DNA from: Thermodesulfobacteriota bacterium
GTDB taxonomy: Bacteria > Desulfobacterota > Dissulfuribacteria > Dissulfuribacterales > UBA3076
Direction: 5' to 3'
DNA: 5,123 nt
Assembly (NCBI GenBank): GCA_003645605.1
Contig: QNAY01000130.1
Span: forward strand, 1-5,123
The translations under genes and the position numbers were made by a program. Under the pieces are notes generated by a model. It made no database searches and was not told the origin of the DNA. It saw only the letters and a list, made by a program, of their open reading frames with translations. The stretch's first letter is position 1, and every line of letters starts with the position of its first letter. Below, piece after piece: positions 1 through 5,051 of the stretch.

Positions 1-984
1 AACACTGCCGGGACTCGACCCCTCTTTTACCTCAGCCACCTTGCCCTTGATAAAGTGGACCTTTTTGTCTTCCTTGACCTTGCTATAGAAATTTTCATAT
101 TTCAGCCCCGGAGAACGGATATCAATATAGAAAATGTAGATCTCCACATCTTCCGACTGCTCCCTCAGATAACAGGCCTGCTTCAGTGTGGCCATACAGC
201 AGATATATGAACAGTATTTCAGATGATTTTCATCCCTGGAACCCGCGCACTGTACAAAACCCACTGCCTTTGGCTCTTCCTTGTCGGAGGGTCGCACAAT
301 CTTTCCCTCAGTAGGCCCTGATGCAGATGCCATACGCTCAACCATCATATTTGTGACTATATTATCGTATTTTCCAAAACAGAGATTGTCCATCTTTGTG
401 GCATCATACGGACTCCATCCGGTCGCCATGACGATGGCCCCGACATTCAGGCTTACGCTCTCTGCCTTCTGGTCCAGGTCTACATGCCCGACAGGCATGG
501 CATCCTTGATCTGCCGGCCGTCACCTGAAGAGACTGCGGAAGGATCCAGCACACACTGATTGGGGAAAGCCATCATATTTGGCATATAGAGTGGCTTCCG
601 CGTATTCAGGCCAAGGTTGAAATCATTAGAGATCTCGGTTGCAACTGCTTCGGCCCCTGCTGCACAATTGGTGCACTGCGGGGTCGTGTACCTCGGGTTT
701 ACCTTTATCTGTACATTAAAGTCCCCCGGCCCTCCGGACACAGACTCCACTTCTGCAAGATTATAGAAAGTAATCTTCGGGCTTGTTTTAATACGTTTGT
801 AGTTTATCTCAAGCCCGCATGTGGGAGGACACAGCTTTGGGAAATACTTATTAAGCTGAGTCACCCGTCCACCCATATAACTCTCTTTCTCTACTATATA
901 GACATCATATCCCATTTCAGCGGCCTCAACCGCGGCTGTAAGGCCGCTGAAGCCACCACCCACCACGAGTATACTTCCACTCAT
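1..984 (-). CDS. qmoA: QmoA, quinone-interacting membrane-bound oxidoreductase subunit A (N-terminal 328 residues)
   Basis: QmoA is a soluble HdrA-like flavoprotein of the QmoABC complex, which is thought to carry electrons from menaquinol to APS reductase at the cytoplasmic face of the membrane. I translated this strand by hand: the frame is open from ATG at 984 to the window edge with no stop. The FAD-binding Rossmann motif is VVGGGFSGLTAA (residues 7-18), with Glu32 at the end of the second strand. The HdrA/QmoA signatures PKLCPPTCGLE (49-59), FVQCAGSRDENH (243-254) and YCSYICCMATLKQA (257-270) follow, and TNMMVERMAS (211-220) also fits QmoA. The family is roughly 410 residues long, so about 80 C-terminal residues lie outside the window. 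AAGGAG at 993-998 sits 8 nt before the ATG and supports this start. It follows aprBA, the usual apr-qmo order, but a terminator lies in between. HdrA is the only serious alternative; the context and motifs favour QmoA. Confidence 0.95.
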   Translation of the reverse strand, partial: MSGSILVVGGGFSGLTAAVEAAEMGYDVYIVEKESYMGGRVTQLNKYFPKLCPPTCGLEINYKRIKTSPKITFYNLAEVESVSGGPGDFNVQIKVNPRYTTPQCTNCAAGAEAVATEISNDFNLGLNTRKPLYMPNMMAFPNQCVLDPSAVSSGDGRQIKDAMPVGHVDLDQKAESVSLNVGAIVMATGWSPYDATKMDNLCFGKYDNIVTNMMVERMASASGPTEGKIVRPSDKEEPKAVGFVQCAGSRDENHLKYCSYICCMATLKQACYLREQSEDVEIYIFYIDIRSPGLKYENFYSKVKEDKKVHFIKGKVAEVKEGSSPGSV

Positions 985-1019
985 ATGCCCGCTCCTTCCT
1001 CAAAAATTAATTCAATTAA

Positions 1020-1048
1020 ATACTAAATTAGGAATTAGGAATTGAAAA
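1020..1048 (-). promoter_or_regulatory. Weak candidate promoter for qmoA
   Basis: Read on the minus strand, TTTTCA (1043-1048) and TAGTAT (1020-1025) are 17 nt apart and each matches four of six sigma-70 consensus bases. The predicted start is about 30 nt before the qmoA ATG. The 17-nt spacer is exactly part of the inner arm of the inverted repeat in this gap. A second equally weak pair, TTGGAA (1097-1102) and TATGGT (1075-1080) with a 16-nt spacer, lies further upstream. A promoter somewhere here is expected because a terminator follows aprA, but neither pair is strong. Confidence 0.3.
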
Positions 1049-1118
1049 TGAGTAATAGTGATTCGGAAATACTGACCATATCTTTCAGGATCTAATTTCC
1101 AATTCCTAATTCCTAATT
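1026..1118. repeat. 24-bp near-perfect inverted repeat made of AATTAGG heptamers
   Basis: The left arm (1026-1049) and right arm (1095-1118) are reverse complements at 23 of 24 positions, separated by 45 nt. Each arm contains two copies of the heptamer AATTAGG followed by AATTG, so each arm is itself a short tandem repeat. The structure lies between the aprA terminator and the qmoA ribosome-binding site. It could be a small non-autonomous mobile repeat, a stable RNA hairpin in a read-through transcript, or a protein-binding site overlapping the qmoA promoter. It is A/T rich and has no U-tract, so it is not a classical terminator. I see no target-site duplication at its ends. Confidence 0.85.
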
Positions 1119-1122
1119 ATTC

Positions 1123-1158
1123 AAAAAAATGCCAGGCGCCGCCATAACGACGCCTGGT
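1123..1158 (-). terminator. Rho-independent terminator after aprA
   Basis: On the minus strand CCAGGCG (1157-1151) pairs perfectly with CGCCTGG (1138-1132) across a 12-nt loop. Two bases later comes a run of seven T residues (1129-1123). The stem is G/C rich and stands about 57 nt past the aprA stop codon. This is a standard intrinsic terminator and should end, or partly end, the aprBA transcript before qmoA. Confidence 0.85.
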
Positions 1159-1214
1159 CATCTCTTAGAAGGTCTAAATCACCTGACCATCCTTCCTTAA
1201 ACTAAGATATTGAA

Positions 1215-3203
1215 TTAGTCAGGAATGATCTGGTGCAATGTCTTCTTGAATGTGGACCACTCGCCCGTTTCAGGATCGTACTTGGAGTTAACAAAGCACT
1301 TCCATCCACCGTCCTCCATGGACTTAGCATCCGCCTCAGGAAAATCGCCGCGATAGTAGAAGCCGGGATAACGGCTCTCTTCACGGAACTGGATATGACG
1401 GAGGTGATCCTCAACGCACCAGATGCGGTGAGTCATCTCCCATGCACGGATCAGCTCGTGCAGACCGCTGCAAGCCAGCTTATCAGAATCCTCGCGAAGC
1501 ATATCAAGATGGTGCATAGCGATCTCAAGAAGCTTTGCATTGGTCATATAATACGGGGACCAGCCGCCACCGTACTCATCGGTGTACTTCATCAGACGCT
1601 CCATCATATGGCGCGGCCTGATGTAATTGGGGTTGATCATATCGTCAGTGGTCATTTTGCTGTGCTCGGCATAGTGTACGACCGACTTGTAGATCTCCGC
1701 CTTGAGGTCCTCTGCGCTTTCCTTCAGGGCAGGGGCGAAGCCGGCGTTATCTATGATGTATTTGGCCATGGACTTGGCAGCCATGCGGCCCTCGGCATGT
1801 GAACCGGAAGAGAACTTGTGCCCGGAGGCCCCTACGCCGTCACCAGCGGTGAACAGGCCGTTGACGGTCGTCATACGATTGTAGCCCCACTTGTAGTCAT
1901 CCGGGACCCAGTCTTCATTAGGACCACTGACCCAGATACCGCAGCAGCCGGAGTGGCTTCCCAGCATGTAGGGCTCAGTAGGCATAATTTCAGAACCAAC
2001 CTTCTCAGGCTCGATGTTCATGGACGCCCACAGACCTGCCTGACCGCACGACATGTCAAGGAAATCCTCCCATGCCTCACTCTCAAGCTCCTTCCAGTAT
2101 TTCTTAAGGGCCTTGTCGTCCATTCCCTCTGCCTTCTTGTCATCCATGAATTTCTTGAGTGCAGCTGCGGTGTCCATATAAATAGGACCGCGACCTTCCT
2201 TCAATTCCTTGAGCATCAGGTGATTCCTGAGGCAGGTGGGTGTAACCGGCTGCAGACCATAAGGTGCATATTTCGCCAGCTCTTCTTTTGCAGCATCACT
2301 AAAGGCATAACTTTCGCCGGCAGAGTTGGTCACACCGGCCTTGAAGAGCAGGAACCAAGCCCCGACAGGACCATAGCCGTCCTTGAAGCGGGACGGGGTA
2401 AAACGGTTTTCCATCATGGTCATCTCAGCACCGACCTGCATACACATAGTGTAAGTGGAACCGGCATTCCAGATCGGATACCAGGCGCGACCCTTACCTT
2501 CGTCAGTAGCCCTTGGGCGGAAAATGTTAACCGCGCCGCCACAGGCCACCATCATTGCCTTGCATTTATACACAATTACCTTGTTCTCACGGGCGCTGAA
2601 GCCAACGCAACCGGCAATGGTATTGGGTTTATTTGCATCCAGCATAAGTTTCACGATAAAGACACGCTCGTGAAGGTCATAGCCCATTTCGTCCAGAGCG
2701 TTCTTCGCAGCCTCGGCCACGATGCACTTGTAGGACTCACCGTTGATCATGATCTGCCATTTACCTGTGCGGACAGGCTTACCGCCATCCCTCAGGCTCT
2801 TGCCCTCGTCGCCCTTCTGCTTCCAGATGGGAAGACCCCACTCCTCAAAGTGCATAACGGAATCATCAACGAAACGGCCCAAGTCATAAATCAGGTCTTC
2901 GCGGACAACGCCCATAAGGTCGCCACGGACCATGCGGACATAATCAGCCACGGCATTCTCGCCAATATAGGTATTAATGGCGGAAAGACCCTGTGCCACA
3001 GCGCCGGAGCGCTCAAGGGCGGCCTTATCAATCAGACATACTTTGGAACCGGCCGGCATCCACTTGCCAATCTCATAAGCCGTACCAGTAGCAGCCATAC
3101 CACCGCCTACAATCAAGGCGTCATATTCCAACTCTTCAACAGGAACCTTGGACAGATCCGGCTCGGCCAGGAGTTCCCATGATGGTTTATTTCTAAGAGC
3201 CAT
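1215..3203 (-). CDS. aprA: Adenylylsulfate reductase subunit alpha (AprA)
   Basis: AprA is the catalytic FAD subunit of dissimilatory APS reductase. It works in the cytoplasm with AprB, reducing APS to sulfite and AMP (or the reverse in sulfur oxidisers). The 662 residues match the family length of about 640-665. The FAD motif IVGGGMAATGTA spans 31-42. ERSGAVAQGLSAINTYIG (64-81) is a family hallmark and holds Asn77, which corresponds by context to an active-site Asn. ENRFTPSRFKDGYGPVGAW (265-283) carries the likely catalytic Arg267, and GSHSGCCG (415-422) the likely catalytic His417, by comparison with the Archaeoglobus fulgidus enzyme (Arg265 and His398). TAGDGVGASGHKFSSGSHAEG (452-472) is the second FAD-contacting region. 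TAAGGAGGA at 3212-3220 fixes the ATG. It lies 84 nt after aprB, is probably co-transcribed with it, and ends in a terminator. The GGGMAATGTA motif differs from the GGGMGNCG form I recall from Desulfovibrio. The stop is TAA. Confidence 0.98.
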   Translation of the reverse strand: MALRNKPSWELLAEPDLSKVPVEELEYDALIVGGGMAATGTAYEIGKWMPAGSKVCLIDKAALERSGAVAQGLSAINTYIGENAVADYVRMVRGDLMGVVREDLIYDLGRFVDDSVMHFEEWGLPIWKQKGDEGKSLRDGGKPVRTGKWQIMINGESYKCIVAEAAKNALDEMGYDLHERVFIVKLMLDANKPNTIAGCVGFSARENKVIVYKCKAMMVACGGAVNIFRPRATDEGKGRAWYPIWNAGSTYTMCMQVGAEMTMMENRFTPSRFKDGYGPVGAWFLLFKAGVTNSAGESYAFSDAAKEELAKYAPYGLQPVTPTCLRNHLMLKELKEGRGPIYMDTAAALKKFMDDKKAEGMDDKALKKYWKELESEAWEDFLDMSCGQAGLWASMNIEPEKVGSEIMPTEPYMLGSHSGCCGIWVSGPNEDWVPDDYKWGYNRMTTVNGLFTAGDGVGASGHKFSSGSHAEGRMAAKSMAKYIIDNAGFAPALKESAEDLKAEIYKSVVHYAEHSKMTTDDMINPNYIRPRHMMERLMKYTDEYGGGWSPYYMTNAKLLEIAMHHLDMLREDSDKLACSGLHELIRAWEMTHRIWCVEDHLRHIQFREESRYPGFYYRGDFPEADAKSMEDGGWKCFVNSKYDPETGEWSTFKKTLHQIIPD

Positions 3204-3219
3204 ATCTTAAATCCTCCTT

Positions 3220-3234
3220 AATGATTTAATCATT
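3220..3234. repeat. 15-bp palindrome beside the aprA ribosome-binding site
   Basis: AATGATT-T-AATCATT is a perfect palindrome with one central base, ending directly upstream of the aprA Shine-Dalgarno sequence (3212-3219). As RNA it could form a five-pair hairpin with a five-base loop. As DNA it resembles a dimeric protein site. It is A/T rich and could be chance, so function is inferred only from position. Confidence 0.4.
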
Positions 3235-3266
3235 GTGTAACTTTTTCTTAATTCTCCAGTTCAGCC

Positions 3267-3286
3267 ACTTCTTAACTCAAAGAAGT
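3267..3286 (-). repeat. Hairpin immediately after the aprB stop codon
   Basis: On the minus strand ACTTCTT (3286-3280) and AAGAAGT (3273-3267) are perfect 7-bp complements with a 6-nt loop, starting one base after the aprB stop codon. No T-tract follows, so it is not an intrinsic terminator. It is well placed as a 3' stabilising or processing stem between the two cistrons of aprBA. Confidence 0.5.
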
Positions 3287-3287
3287 C

Positions 3288-3710
3288 TTACGGAGTTTCC
3301 AGAGTCTGACCTGCCATGGTAAACAGAAGACCGTCGTCGATCGGACCTGGCTCGGACCTTCCCTCATATGGCTTGATGGAACCTTCAGGAGTAGTCCTGA
3401 TCGGGAACTTAAAGCGCTTTATGTTGCCGTTGCGGAACTTAACGGTCCACATGATGGAGTCAGAGCTACGCATAGGCTGGACATAACCGCCCATAGGACA
3501 GATGTCTGCATAATGGCGGACCTCAATGGCACCCTGCGGACAGATTTTTACACAGTTGTAACATTCCCAGCACTGATCCGGCTCCTGGTTGTAGGCCTTC
3601 ATCGCATCGGGATTTAGAACCATGAGGTCGTTGGGGCAGATGTACATGCATGCTGTTTTTTCCCCGCCCTTGCAACCGTCACACTTCTCTTCAATGACAT
3701 AGCTTGGCAT
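3288..3710 (-). CDS. aprB: Adenylylsulfate reductase subunit beta (AprB)
   Basis: AprB is the iron-sulfur electron-entry subunit of APS reductase and passes electrons through two [4Fe-4S] clusters to the FAD of AprA. The N-terminal ferredoxin-like domain has C10-x2-C13-x7-C21-x3-C25-P and C47-x2-C50-x2-C53-x3-C57-P. Trp48, between C47 and C50, matches Trp-B48 of the Archaeoglobus fulgidus enzyme, which lies on the electron path. The segment IMWTVKFRNGNIKRFKFPIR (86-105) and the Pro/Gly-rich tail fit the family's beta-sheet domain and the arm that wraps around AprA. At 140 residues it is at the short end for AprB (about 140-170). AGGAGGT (3717-3723) stands 6 nt before the ATG, an excellent site that fixes the start. 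It is the first gene after the strong promoter at 4021-4049 and is followed by aprA. Cys71 is an extra cysteine outside the two cluster motifs. Confidence 0.98.
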   Translation of the reverse strand: MPSYVIEEKCDGCKGGEKTACMYICPNDLMVLNPDAMKAYNQEPDQCWECYNCVKICPQGAIEVRHYADICPMGGYVQPMRSSDSIMWTVKFRNGNIKRFKFPIRTTPEGSIKPYEGRSEPGPIDDGLLFTMAGQTLETP

Positions 3711-3793
3711 AATAATACCTCCTAAATTTAAATTATTTGTTCAAATTATTAATGTTTCCGGCCGTAATGTTGTGTCTGGTCCCTTTTGCCTGT

Positions 3794-3805
3794 CCACCTC
3801 CCTCC
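3794..3805 (-). other. G-rich tract in the aprB leader
   Basis: Read on the minus strand this is GGAGGGAGGTGG: four G runs with loops of one or two bases, the pattern of a two-layer G-quadruplex, and also an extra Shine-Dalgarno-like sequence. It lies about 85 nt upstream of the aprB start, too far to serve that start. A GTG inside it opens an 18-codon frame, which I do not consider a gene. The structure is a pattern match only. Confidence 0.3.
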
Positions 3806-3866
3806 GAAAATTTCCGAATTATTAATCAAGATTGTCTAAAAATAATAACAAAAAATATCAATTCAG

Positions 3867-3897
3867 GTGTTTCGCTATCAAGGTGACTGCCAAACAC
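3867..3897 (-). other. Interrupted hairpin in the aprB leader
   Basis: On the minus strand GTGTTT (3897-3892) pairs with AAACAC (3872-3867). After one G/G mismatch, two more G-C pairs form, leaving a 13-nt loop. U-rich RNA begins about 13 nt further on, too distant for a clean terminator. It may be an attenuator-like or protective structure, or chance. Confidence 0.3.
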
Positions 3898-4020
3898 ACG
3901 TATTTAGACTTAATAACTAACGGTTATCTTTGAACTTAAAACACACTCCCACTTTGCACCCCGAGGCCCTCTTCTTTGGACAGAACAATACTGAATTTCC
4001 ACTCAGTAATTTCTCATCTC

Positions 4021-4049
4021 CTTATATTAATGCAAAGGGAAATTGTCAA
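4021..4049 (-). promoter_or_regulatory. Strong sigma-70-type promoter for aprBA
   Basis: On the minus strand a perfect -35 box TTGACA (4049-4044) is separated by exactly 17 nt from TATAAG (4026-4021), five of six matches to the -10 consensus. This is the best promoter in the window and fits the known high abundance of APS reductase in sulfate reducers. It points at aprB, with a predicted start near 4014. Confidence 0.75.
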
Positions 4050-4067
4050 GGAGAAAATCCTGGCAGA

Positions 4068-4097
4068 AAGACACGAACTTAAATAAAATGTTATAAT
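4068..4097 (+). promoter_or_regulatory. Candidate promoter for mobA, divergent from aprBA
   Basis: TATAAT at 4092-4097 is a perfect -10 box preceded by TGT, giving the extended -10 form TGTTATAAT. AAGACA at 4068-4073, four of six matches, stands 18 nt upstream as a weak -35 box. The two divergent -35 boxes are 18 nt apart, so a single bound regulator could affect both directions. The predicted mobA leader is about 165 nt. Confidence 0.55.
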
Positions 4098-4237
4098 ATG
4101 CAAAAAATGATACCAATATGTGATCAAATGCGGACATCAGAGCGATTTAAAGCCGATAAGAAAATAACACAACCTGAAATTACTCAAAAATTGTTTTACT
4201 CTGATGATACTGAATCACCAATCATTTTTTAGTAACC

Positions 4238-4269
4238 GTTCAGAGGTTCAAAGATTCAGGGGTTCATTG
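4238..4269 (+). repeat. Four diverged octamers (GTTCAAAG type) directly before mobA
   Basis: The stretch divides into GTTCAGAG, GTTCAAAG, ATTCAGGG and GTTCATTG with a strict 8-nt period. The third and fourth units supply AGGGG (4258-4262), the only Shine-Dalgarno-like sequence for the mobA ATG at 4271, 8 nt away. Repeats of this look recur between genes in environmental bacterial genomes to my recollection; I could not verify this. Confidence 0.7.
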
Positions 4270-4270
4270 A

Positions 4271-4927
4271 ATGCATTCGATTGATTATAATTCCTCAATT
4301 CCTCAATCATCAAATCACCAAATCACCAAATCACCAAATTCATCACGTTCGGCCGCCATTCTGGCAGGGGGAAAAAGCCAAAGATTCGGCAGCAACAAGG
4401 CCCTGGCTCCCTGGTTCACCGGCCATGTTATAGATGCCGTAGCACAGGCGGCCATGAGCGCATGCCGGGAAGTTATCATTATAGCCAACGAACCTGAACC
4501 ATACTCCTGTTCAGGGCTTCCAGTCTTTCCGGATATCTTGCCTGGACTGGGTCCTTTGGCCGGGCTTCAAAGCGCGCTCCGCCACGCAAAGGAGGAAAGG
4601 ATTTTTTTACTTGGATGTGATATGCCACTTCTGAATTCAGAACTAATCAATATGATGTGGGAGATCCCTACATGGGCCCCTGTTGTGATACCAGGCACGC
4701 CTCGCGGTCTTGAACCACTACATGCCATCTATCACAAATCCATTCTCCCCATTGTTGATAACCGAATCAGCGCCGGCAGCCTAAGCCTTCAATCTCTGTT
4801 GAAAGACATTCCGTGCCACATCGTTAGTTCTGCTGATATTCTAAAAATATGTCCATCCTTCAAATGTCTCACCAATGCAAACACTCCTGAGGAACTGGCA
4901 AAGCTGAAACGACATTATTCGTCATAA
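4271..4927 (+). CDS. mobA: Molybdenum cofactor guanylyltransferase (MobA)
   Basis: MobA transfers GMP from GTP to molybdopterin, giving the guanine dinucleotide cofactor used by DMSO-reductase-family enzymes such as formate dehydrogenases. It is cytoplasmic. The nucleotide-binding motif is LAGGKSQRFG (31-40) with Lys43; GPLAGLQSAL (93-102) and GCDMPLL (115-121, Asp117 as likely metal ligand) follow; TNANTPEELAKL (201-212) matches the C-terminal NxNTPEDL signature. At 218 residues it exceeds the usual 190-200. The extra 25 or so residues at the N-terminus are Ser/Asn/Pro/Gln-rich and encoded by an octamer repeat (4291-4338), so they are probably disordered. The start is forced: an in-frame TGA lies directly before the ATG and no ATG, GTG or TTG occurs in frame before the LAGG motif; only ATT or CTG would remain. 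The ribosome site AGGGG is weak. It diverges from aprBA. A related nucleotidyltransferase (MocA-like) is the alternative, less likely. Confidence 0.9.
   Translation: MHSIDYNSSIPQSSNHQITKSPNSSRSAAILAGGKSQRFGSNKALAPWFTGHVIDAVAQAAMSACREVIIIANEPEPYSCSGLPVFPDILPGLGPLAGLQSALRHAKEERIFLLGCDMPLLNSELINMMWEIPTWAPVVIPGTPRGLEPLHAIYHKSILPIVDNRISAGSLSLQSLLKDIPCHIVSSADILKICPSFKCLTNANTPEELAKLKRHYSS
4291..4338 (+). repeat. Six tandem octamers (TCACCAAA type) inside the mobA reading frame
   Basis: The units are TTCCTCAA twice, TCATCAAA once and TCACCAAA three times, with no spacing. Because 8 is not a multiple of 3, each unit is read in a different frame, giving the low-complexity peptide IPQSSNHQITKSPN. The repeat ends about 20 nt before the conserved part of mobA. 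Such arrays can expand or contract by replication slippage, and any change that is not three units would shift the frame. Confidence 0.85.
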
Positions 4928-4945
4928 AGCCTTTTGCATAATTGC

Positions 4946-4969
4946 CACCATTTATCAAATCCACCAATT
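4946..4969 (+). repeat. Degenerate octamers after mobA
   Basis: CACCATTT, ATCAAATC and CACCAATT follow one another 18 nt past the mobA stop and resemble the TCACCAAA units at its 5' end in the same orientation. The copies are diverged, and similar composition alone could explain the likeness. If real, mobA has related repeats on both sides. Confidence 0.35.
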
Positions 4970-5021
4970 CCCCACTCTTCTTAGAGAGTATTCCCCGTTT
5001 GGTAAGCGTTCACGCCCATAT

Positions 5022-5050
5022 TGTCATTTCGACCGAAGGGAGAAATCTTA
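5022..5050 (+). repeat. REP-like dispersed repeat (TGTCATTTCGACCGAAGG...)
   Basis: The sequence reads TGTCATTTCGACCGAAGG and continues GAGAAATCTTA. ATTTC (5026-5030) and GAAAT (5042-5046) form a 5-bp stem enclosing TTCG/CGAA, an imperfect palindrome. I recognise it as a repeat found between genes in many bacterial genomes; translated by mistake it gives the peptide CHFDRREKS, which recurs in protein databases. That recognition is from memory. AAGGGAG (5036-5042) inside the repeat is placed 9 nt before the ATG of the next gene and acts as its likely ribosome-binding site. Confidence 0.8.
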
Positions 5051-5051
5051 A

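Larger units (their letters stand above)
3711..4014 (-). other. Long 5' leader of the aprBA transcript (inferred)
   Basis: If transcription starts about 7 nt after the -10 box at 4021-4026, the aprB message carries a leader of about 300 nt with no convincing gene. Elements seen in it are a 6-bp stem at 3989-4008 (TACTGA/TCAGTA), the interrupted hairpin at 3867-3897, U-rich RNA over 3832-3856, and a G-rich tract at 3794-3805. I do not recognise any known riboswitch consensus. Part of the length could be explained by an unrecognised second promoter nearer aprB; A/T-rich boxes around 3821-3850 are possible but poor. Confidence 0.45.

Noticed and set aside
281..559. Open frame of 92 codons on the plus strand
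   Set aside because: It is antisense to qmoA, whose minus-strand translation is continuous and carries clear HdrA/QmoA motifs.
1233..1802. Open frame of 189 codons on the plus strand, antisense to the 3' part of aprA
   Set aside because: Shadow of aprA; no recognisable domain and no start signals.
1818..3182. Open frame of 454 codons on the plus strand, antisense to aprA
   Set aside because: It overlaps aprA completely, shows no family motif and no ribosome site, and is explained by the codon bias of the strongly supported aprA.
3754..3810. Short GTG-started leader peptide (18 codons) behind the G-rich tract
   Set aside because: The GTG lies inside the Shine-Dalgarno-like tract, leaving no proper spacing, and the peptide has no run of a regulated amino acid.
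4107..4232. 41-codon frame (starts MIPICDQMRTSERF) between the mobA promoter and mobA
   Set aside because: No Shine-Dalgarno sequence, no recognisable motif, A/T-rich composition. A leaderless gene is conceivable because the ATG is about 10 nt past the TATAAT box, but nothing else supports it.
4238..4338. CRISPR array
   Set aside because: The units are 8 nt, contiguous and without spacers, so they are a simple tandem repeat.
4974..4989. ACTCT/AGAGT hairpin after mobA as a terminator
   Set aside because: The stem has only five pairs, is weak, and no T-tract follows on the plus strand.
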